10,085 nucleotides of DNA from Dictyoglomaceae bacterium (GTDB lineage: Bacteria; Dictyoglomota; Dictyoglomia; Dictyoglomales; Dictyoglomaceae): NCBI GenBank assembly GCA_028276205.1, contig JAPYWU010000037.1:1-10085 (forward strand), given 5' to 3'. Both the position numbers and the translations under genes were made by a program. The notes beneath the pieces are model-generated. The model saw only the letters and a program-made list of their open reading frames with translations. It had not been told where the DNA came from and ran no database searches. Shown here one piece after another: positions 6,251-10,085 of the stretch. Positions within the stretch are counted from its first letter, which is position 1. Every line of letters starts with the position of its first letter.

Positions 6251-6285
6251 TAAATAAATAACTGTTATTATCTAATATTTATTTA
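6251..6285. repeat. AT-rich inverted repeats in the divergent intergenic gap
   Basis: Ten-base arms TAAATAAATA (6251-6260) and TATTTATTTA (6276-6285) are perfect inverted copies 15 bases apart. A second short palindrome, AATAAC-T-GTTATT (6257-6269), is nested inside. It shares TAAC/GTTA half-sites with the palindrome at 6234, and the two centres are about 22 bases apart. Low complexity makes chance a real possibility. Confidence 0.3.
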
Positions 6286-6296
6286 ATTTTACCTAT

Positions 6297-6325
6297 TTGA
6301 AGTTATATGAGTTTTGTTATATTAT
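6297..6325 (+). promoter_or_regulatory. Promoter of the alpha-glucan phosphorylase gene
   Basis: TTGAAG (6297-6302), a 17-base spacer, then TATTAT (6320-6325). Predicted start near 6332, about 32 bases before the TTG start codon. The divergent DUF4097 promoter lies about 130 bases away and the palindromes at 6234-6285 lie just upstream. Confidence 0.65.
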
Positions 6326-6347
6326 TAAGAAGAATTTAAAATGAAAA

Positions 6348-6355
6348 AGGGAGGT
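6348..6355 (+). promoter_or_regulatory. Shine-Dalgarno site that decides the TTG start of the phosphorylase
   Basis: AGGGAGGT lies eight bases before TTG 6364, the right distance for initiation. The ATG at 6356 abuts the site and is followed three codons later by TGA, so it is not the start of the protein. An in-frame TAA at 6337 and the absence of other start codons between it and 6364 leave TTG as the only choice that keeps the conserved N-terminus. Confidence 0.75.
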
Positions 6356-6363
6356 ATGAGAGA

Positions 6364-8076
6364 TTGAATACAGAAATATTTGATCGCTTAAAAAAGGAAA
6401 ATGTGATTGCTTATTTCTCTATGGAAATAGCTTTAATCTCTGATATACCAACATATAGTGGAGGCTTAGGTGTACTGGCTGGTGATACAGTAAGAACAGC
6501 TGCTGATTTAAACATCCCCTTTATTGCAGTTACTCAGATAAGTAGAAAGGGATATTTTAAACAAATAATAGAAGAAGATGGCACTCAAATAGAACAACCA
6601 GCTACTTGGGATCCAGAAAAATATATGTCTCTTCTTCCAATTAAAACCTTTGTTGAAATTGAAGGTAGGAAAGTATATATTCAGCCTTGGGTGTACTATT
6701 GGAAGTCTATTCATGGACATATTGTACCTGTCATATTCTTAGATACCAATCTTCCAGAAAATGCAGAAGAAGACAAAACCATTACTGATATACTTTATGG
6801 TGGTGATCTATCTTATCGTCTAAAGCAAGAAGTAGTATTAGGAATAGGGGGAGCAAGAGTATTAAAAGAGTTGGGACTTAGAGTCAGAAAATATCATTTA
6901 AATGAAGGACATTCTGCTCTTCTCACTTTAGAACTTTTAAAAGAGGAGTTAGATAATGGTAAATCCTTAGATGAAGTTGTAGAAGATGTTAAGGAGAAAT
7001 GTGTTTTTACTACCCATACTCCTGTAGAGGCAGGACATGATAAATTTACATATGATCTTGTTTCAAAAATTTTGGGAAATTATATTTCTATAGATCTAAT
7101 TAAAAAATTTGCTGGAGAAAATGTTCTTAATATGACTCTTCTTGCTTTAAATCTTTCTGGATATGTAAATGGTGTTGCAAAAAGGCACCAAGAAGTATCT
7201 CTTTCCATGTTCCCTGGCCACAGAATACATGCTATAACTAATGGAGTTCATTCTTTTACTTGGACATCTGCCCCTTTCCGAGAACTTTTTGACAAATATA
7301 TTCCAGGATGGGCAACTGAACCTGAGCTTCTTACAAGAGCCCAATTTATACCAAACGAGGAAATTTGGCTTGCCCATCAACAAGCTAAAAGGGAACTTAT
7401 TGATTATATATATGACCATACAGGAGTAAAATTTGAAGAAAATGTATTAACAATAGGTTTTGCAAGAAGAGCTACAGCATATAAAAGACCTCATCTCTTA
7501 TTTTCTGATATAAATAGACTTAAAAAGGTAAAAAGAAAAGGACCTATTCAGATTGTTTATGCTGGTAAAGCTCATCCCAAGGATATAGAGGGGAAAAAGC
7601 TAATTAAAGAAATATATGAATACATCAAAGAATTAGAAAAGGATATAAAAATTGTATACTTACAAGACTACAATATGGATATGGCTAAAAAGATTGTGGC
7701 AGGTGTAGATTTATGGTTAAACACACCTCAAAGACCTTTAGAGGCATCTGGTACCAGTGGTATGAAGGCTGCTCATAATGGGGTAATTAACTTTAGTATA
7801 CTGGATGGTTGGTGGATAGAAGGTCATGTGGAGGGATATACTGGTTGGTCTATCGGTCCTTCACCCTTTGAGGAAAAAAGTTTAGAAAATCATCTTCAAG
7901 AAGAAATTGATGATTTATATAATAAGCTTGAATATATAATTTTACCAACCTATTATCATCATTGCGATGATTGGATTAAAATCATGAAAAACTCTATCTC
8001 CAATTTAGCCTCATACTTCAATACACACAGGATGATGAAGAGATATATTACAGAAGCATATTTTAAAAATAGATAA
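6364..8076 (+). CDS. glgP: Alpha-glucan phosphorylase, short GT35 type
   Basis: This is a 570-residue PLP-dependent enzyme that phosphorolyses alpha-1,4-glucans or maltodextrins to glucose 1-phosphate in the cytoplasm. The N-terminus holds AYFSMEIAL (16-24) and TYSGGLGVLAGD (30-41). The core has YHLNEGHSA (177-185), FTTHTPVEAGHD (215-226), HAITNGVHSFTW (289-300) and GFARRATAYKRP (365-376). The PLP lysine is K468 in EASGTSGMKAAHNG (460-473). It is clearly shorter than classical glycogen phosphorylases of about 800 residues and fits the compact bacterial 'alpha-glucan family phosphorylase' group, so it does not look truncated. The start is TTG, supported by AGGGAGGT at 6348-6355. The upstream eight-codon frame 6341-6367 overlaps the start codon. 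The gene is monocistronic, between its own promoter and a shared bidirectional terminator. It could supply glucose 1-phosphate alongside the GH130 product mannose 1-phosphate. Confidence 0.95.
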   Translation: MNTEIFDRLKKENVIAYFSMEIALISDIPTYSGGLGVLAGDTVRTAADLNIPFIAVTQISRKGYFKQIIEEDGTQIEQPATWDPEKYMSLLPIKTFVEIEGRKVYIQPWVYYWKSIHGHIVPVIFLDTNLPENAEEDKTITDILYGGDLSYRLKQEVVLGIGGARVLKELGLRVRKYHLNEGHSALLTLELLKEELDNGKSLDEVVEDVKEKCVFTTHTPVEAGHDKFTYDLVSKILGNYISIDLIKKFAGENVLNMTLLALNLSGYVNGVAKRHQEVSLSMFPGHRIHAITNGVHSFTWTSAPFRELFDKYIPGWATEPELLTRAQFIPNEEIWLAHQQAKRELIDYIYDHTGVKFEENVLTIGFARRATAYKRPHLLFSDINRLKKVKRKGPIQIVYAGKAHPKDIEGKKLIKEIYEYIKELEKDIKIVYLQDYNMDMAKKIVAGVDLWLNTPQRPLEASGTSGMKAAHNGVINFSILDGWWIEGHVEGYTGWSIGPSPFEEKSLENHLQEEIDDLYNKLEYIILPTYYHHCDDWIKIMKNSISNLASYFNTHRMMKRYITEAYFKNR

Positions 8077-8082
8077 ATACAA

Positions 8083-8119
8083 AAGGGGAGCTTTATGTTA
8101 AAGGCTCCCCTTCTTTTTA
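8083..8119. terminator. Bidirectional intrinsic terminator between phosphorylase and permease operon
   Basis: AAGGGGAGC (8083-8091) pairs with GCTCCCCTT (8104-8112), nine pairs. The stem can extend by TTTA/TAAA with one bulged G. On the plus strand TTCTTTTTATT follows, and on the minus strand TTTTGTATTT follows, so it should end both the phosphorylase transcript and the ABC transporter transcript. Both stop codons lie within eight bases of the hairpin. Confidence 0.88.
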
Positions 8120-8962
8120 TTAAACTCCTGACAAAGAACCTGATAGCAAGCCTCGCATGAAATATCTACCAAGAAATATATATACTATAAGAGGTGGTAA
8201 GGCTGTTATTAAAGCACCTGCCATTTGAATATTCCATTGTACAAAATAACTTCCTGCAAGATTATTTAAAGCTACTGTAATAGGCTGAACAGAAGGATTA
8301 GGAGCAACCACAAGTCCAAATAAGAAATCATTCCATATGGAAGTAAATTGCCATATCATAACCACAGCAAATGCAGGCATTGACACAGGAAGAACAATTC
8401 TCCTATAAATACCAACAAAATCCGCTCCGTCTATTTTAGCAGCTTCTATTAGCTCAGAAGGAATTGTAGAGTAATAATTTCTAAAAATAAGGGTGGTTAT
8501 TGGGATACCATATACTATATGCACAAATATAAGACCTGGGATAGTACTGTATAGTTTTATCTTTTGTAATACCTGCACTAAAGGTATAAGAATGCTTTGA
8601 TAAGGTATAAACATACCAAATAAAAGCATAGGGAAAATTATATCTGCACCTTTAAATCTCCATTTTGTAAGTACATAACCATTCATAGAACCTAAGAATG
8701 CAGAAAGAATAGTAGCAGGAATAACTAAATATACACTATTCATAAAATTCTGTGAAAGCCCCCGGAGTCCTCTCTTTGGATCTCCTTTCCATGCCTGTAT
8801 AAAACTTTCAATACTAATAGTTTTGGGTAGTCTCCACATGGTCTTAAGATCAACTTCTACAAAACTTTTTAGACTTGTAACTAAAAGCACATATATAGGT
8901 GTCAAATAAAAGATTGCAAAAAGTATTAGGAAAAAATATATTAATAATCTTCCTATTTTCAT
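8120..8962 (-). CDS. Carbohydrate ABC transporter permease, MalG type (CUT1)
   Basis: This is a 280-residue inner-membrane permease of a CUT1 sugar importer, which would form a heterodimer with the MalF-type protein encoded just upstream. It has an N-terminal membrane segment (about 6-28), a periplasmic-side loop with QNFMNSVYLV, and further hydrophobic segments at about 77-97, 107-130, 141-160, 195-220 and 246-265. The ATPase-docking EAA loop is EAAKIDGADF...IVLP (173-192). The C-terminus ends GLLSGSLSG, typical of MalG-family proteins. The ATG overlaps the upstream stop by one base (TAATG at 8964-8960), so translation is probably coupled. The terminator follows at once, and no ATP-binding subunit gene lies downstream, so an ATPase encoded elsewhere must be used. 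Imported sugar is unknown; neighbouring genes hint at manno-oligosaccharides or other beta-glycans. Confidence 0.95.
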   Translation of the reverse strand: MKIGRLLIYFFLILFAIFYLTPIYVLLVTSLKSFVEVDLKTMWRLPKTISIESFIQAWKGDPKRGLRGLSQNFMNSVYLVIPATILSAFLGSMNGYVLTKWRFKGADIIFPMLLFGMFIPYQSILIPLVQVLQKIKLYSTIPGLIFVHIVYGIPITTLIFRNYYSTIPSELIEAAKIDGADFVGIYRRIVLPVSMPAFAVVMIWQFTSIWNDFLFGLVVAPNPSVQPITVALNNLAGSYFVQWNIQMAGALITALPPLIVYIFLGRYFMRGLLSGSLSGV

Positions 8963-9861
8963 TATCTTTTAACCTCCGATTTGAGACTATACCTTAGATA
9001 AGGAATAATCAAAACCCCTACCATTAAAAGAAGAATTATTGCTATACTTGCCCCTTGTGCAAAATGATTTCCTCTAAAGGTAGTATCATACATGAATAAG
9101 GCAGGAACATCACAAGAAAAACCTGCTCCAGAGCCTGTCATTGCAACAACCAGATCAAATATTTTTAAAGATATATGTCCTAAAATTATTATAGCTCCTA
9201 AGGTTATAGGCCTTAAGAGAGGTAAAACAATATAACGATAAACTTGCCACATATTAGCTCCATCCACCTGAGCTGCCTCAAATAATTCACTTGGAATTCC
9301 CCTTATTCCAGCTAAATACATAGCCATTACATATCCTGACATTTGCCATACTGCAGCAATAACAACAGCTTTTATTCCTATTTTGGGATCTGTATACCAG
9401 CCACTTTTTAAAAAAGAAAGTCCAATTTTATCCAAGATTTGGTTTAAACCAACAGGATTATTTATAGTTCCAGGATTTAATATCCATCTCCATACAACAC
9501 CTGTTACAACAAAAGATATGGCCATGGGAAATAGATAAATATTCCTAAATATGTTTTCACCTCTTATCTTTTGATCTAAAAAGATAGCAAGAAGAAAACC
9601 TAAAATCAAAGATGATACAAGAAAGAGAGCTGTAAAAACCAGAGTATTTTTCATAGATATTTGAAAACGAAAATTTTGAAAAAGTTCTATATAATTTCTT
9701 AATCCAACGATATTAAAACTTGGAAATATATCATTCCAATCAGTAAGAGAAATAAATCCAGTCCAAAAAATAAAAAAATAAACAAAAATAGCTATCAATA
9801 TAATCGATGGAAGAATAAAAAGAAAAGAATATAATTTATCCTTTTGCAATATCTTCACCAC
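8962..9861 (-). CDS. Carbohydrate ABC transporter permease, MalF type (CUT1)
   Basis: This is a 299-residue inner-membrane permease, partner of the MalG-type protein. The first membrane segment is about 13-36, followed by SLTDWN and the NYIELFQN segment typical of CUT1 MalF/UgpA proteins. More hydrophobic segments lie at about 72-95, 108-128, 163-184, 217-241 and 270-288. The EAA loop is IPSELFEAAQVDGA (189-202) with IVLP (211-214). The start is uncertain. GTG at 9861 and GTG at 9858 are adjacent, with only AAGG directly before them and no spacing. TTG at 9849 would have AGGGTGG at a more usual distance and would shorten the protein by four residues. In-frame TAA upstream rules out longer versions. 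It is the middle gene of binding protein-MalF-MalG, 48 bases after the binding-protein stop and separated from it by a GC-rich hairpin. Confidence 0.95.
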   Translation of the reverse strand: MVKILQKDKLYSFLFILPSIILIAIFVYFFIFWTGFISLTDWNDIFPSFNIVGLRNYIELFQNFRFQISMKNTLVFTALFLVSSLILGFLLAIFLDQKIRGENIFRNIYLFPMAISFVVTGVVWRWILNPGTINNPVGLNQILDKIGLSFLKSGWYTDPKIGIKAVVIAAVWQMSGYVMAMYLAGIRGIPSELFEAAQVDGANMWQVYRYIVLPLLRPITLGAIIILGHISLKIFDLVVAMTGSGAGFSCDVPALFMYDTTFRGNHFAQGASIAIILLLMVGVLIIPYLRYSLKSEVKR

Positions 9862-9875
9862 CCTTAAAATTTATC

Positions 9876-9900
9876 AGGGGGGAGTTTTACTCTCCCCCCT
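9876..9900 (-). other. GC-rich stem-loop between binding-protein and permease genes
   Basis: AGGGGGGAG (9876-9884) pairs perfectly with CTCCCCCCT (9892-9900) around a seven-base loop. On the transcribed minus strand it lies nine bases after the binding-protein stop and 14 bases before the first MalF start codon. It is followed by TGATAAATTTTAAGG, not a clean U-run, so it is more likely a processing, stabilising or partial-attenuation element than a full terminator. Such elements let the binding protein be made in excess over the permeases. Confidence 0.7.
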
Positions 9901-9909
9901 TAAATTCTC

Positions 9910-10085
9910 TTATTGTTTTACTCCATTTTTAATAGCTACATTAATAAGAGCTTTTTGGGTAGTCTTTACATCTGGCCTTACTACAAAGAGTGAAATCACG
10001 TCCTTAAATTCTGTAACCCATCCTTCAGAAGCAGCTGCTCCATGCATTACACTTGGGACTATCTTATGCTTTAACCAATCATCCA
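9910..10085 (-). CDS. Sugar ABC transporter solute-binding protein, C-terminal 57 residues (5' end outside window)
   Basis: The minus strand is open from the window edge, in the frame of the codon at 10083-10081, to TAA at 9912-9910, encoding 57 residues. The end reads WVTEFKDVISLFVVRPDVK, followed by TTQKALINVAIKNGVKQ. This amphipathic C-terminal pattern, with an aromatic-rich helix then a final lysine-rich helix, together with its place directly before MalF- and MalG-type genes, identifies it as the extracytoplasmic sugar-binding lipoprotein of a CUT1 importer. The sequence alone would not prove this, and the ligand cannot be predicted from the fragment. It is the first of the three operon genes visible here, and the operon promoter lies outside the window. 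Confidence 0.8.
   Translation of the reverse strand, partial: DDWLKHKIVPSVMHGAAASEGWVTEFKDVISLFVVRPDVKTTQKALINVAIKNGVKQ

Noticed and set aside
6131..6290. AT-rich intergenic tract considered as a replication origin or phage-like control region.
   Set aside because: There are no DnaA-box-like clusters, no iterons and no adjacent replication or phage genes. Two divergent promoters account for most of the structure.
7147..7429. Frames of 90 (leftward) and 62 (rightward) codons within the phosphorylase gene.
   Set aside because: Both are out-of-frame shadows of the GT35 coding sequence, which is intact and conserved across this stretch.
6364..8076. Phosphorylase considered as truncated because it is about 230 residues shorter than classical glycogen phosphorylases.
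   Set aside because: The N-terminal, central and PLP-binding motifs are all present in order, with clean start and stop signals and a terminator. Compact phosphorylases of this length are a known bacterial group.

Overview
The window looks like a piece of an AT-rich genome from a thermophilic, saccharolytic bacterium, most likely Dictyoglomus or a close relative. The evidence is an AT-rich background, frequent AGA and ATA codons, strong Shine-Dalgarno sites, and a tRNA in which 17 of 21 stem pairs are G-C. The protein set (GH1, GH2 mannosidase, GH130, short glucan phosphorylase, CUT1 sugar permeases) fits. The genus is an inference from recall and no search was run.

Layout, left to right. 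The N-terminal 282 residues of a GH1 beta-glycosidase are read leftward off the edge. A tRNA-Asn(GTT) with its own promoter follows on the + strand. Next comes a GH130 phosphorylase of the 4-O-beta-mannosylglucose phosphorylase type (+), then an archaemetzincin-type zinc peptidase (+). The peptidase gene ends 24 bp inside a convergent GH2 beta-mannosidase gene (-). Upstream of the mannosidase, and on the same strand, is a SHOCT-like/DUF4097 beta-repeat protein (-). It is divergent from a short GT35 alpha-glucan phosphorylase (+). The right end holds a leftward sugar ABC transporter operon: the C-terminus of a solute-binding protein, a MalF-type permease and a MalG-type permease. That operon and the phosphorylase gene converge on one shared bidirectional terminator.

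The metabolic theme is intracellular use of imported beta-linked and alpha-linked oligosaccharides. The ABC transporter could import short glycans. The GH2 enzyme would release mannose from beta-manno-oligosaccharides. The GH130 enzyme would phosphorolyse mannosyl-glucose to mannose 1-phosphate and glucose. The GH1 enzyme would hydrolyse beta-glucosides, and the GT35 enzyme would phosphorolyse alpha-1,4-glucan to glucose 1-phosphate. None of the four sugar-active enzymes shows a signal peptide, so all should be cytoplasmic. The combination suits glucomannan-type substrates, but each gene appears to have its own promoter, so this is a neighbourhood rather than one operon.

Regulatory architecture is unusually legible. 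Five promoter candidates share TTGA-type -35 boxes and a 17-bp spacer. Three intrinsic terminator hairpins fit the gene ends, a fourth GC-rich hairpin sits between the binding-protein and permease genes, and several operator-like palindromes lie in the intergenic gaps. I found no CRISPR array, insertion sequence or phage module. The least ordinary elements are the bacterial archaemetzincin with its hairpin leader lacking an SD, and the DUF4097 solenoid protein. No stretch longer than 300 bases lacks a gene; the largest gap is 6100-6363.
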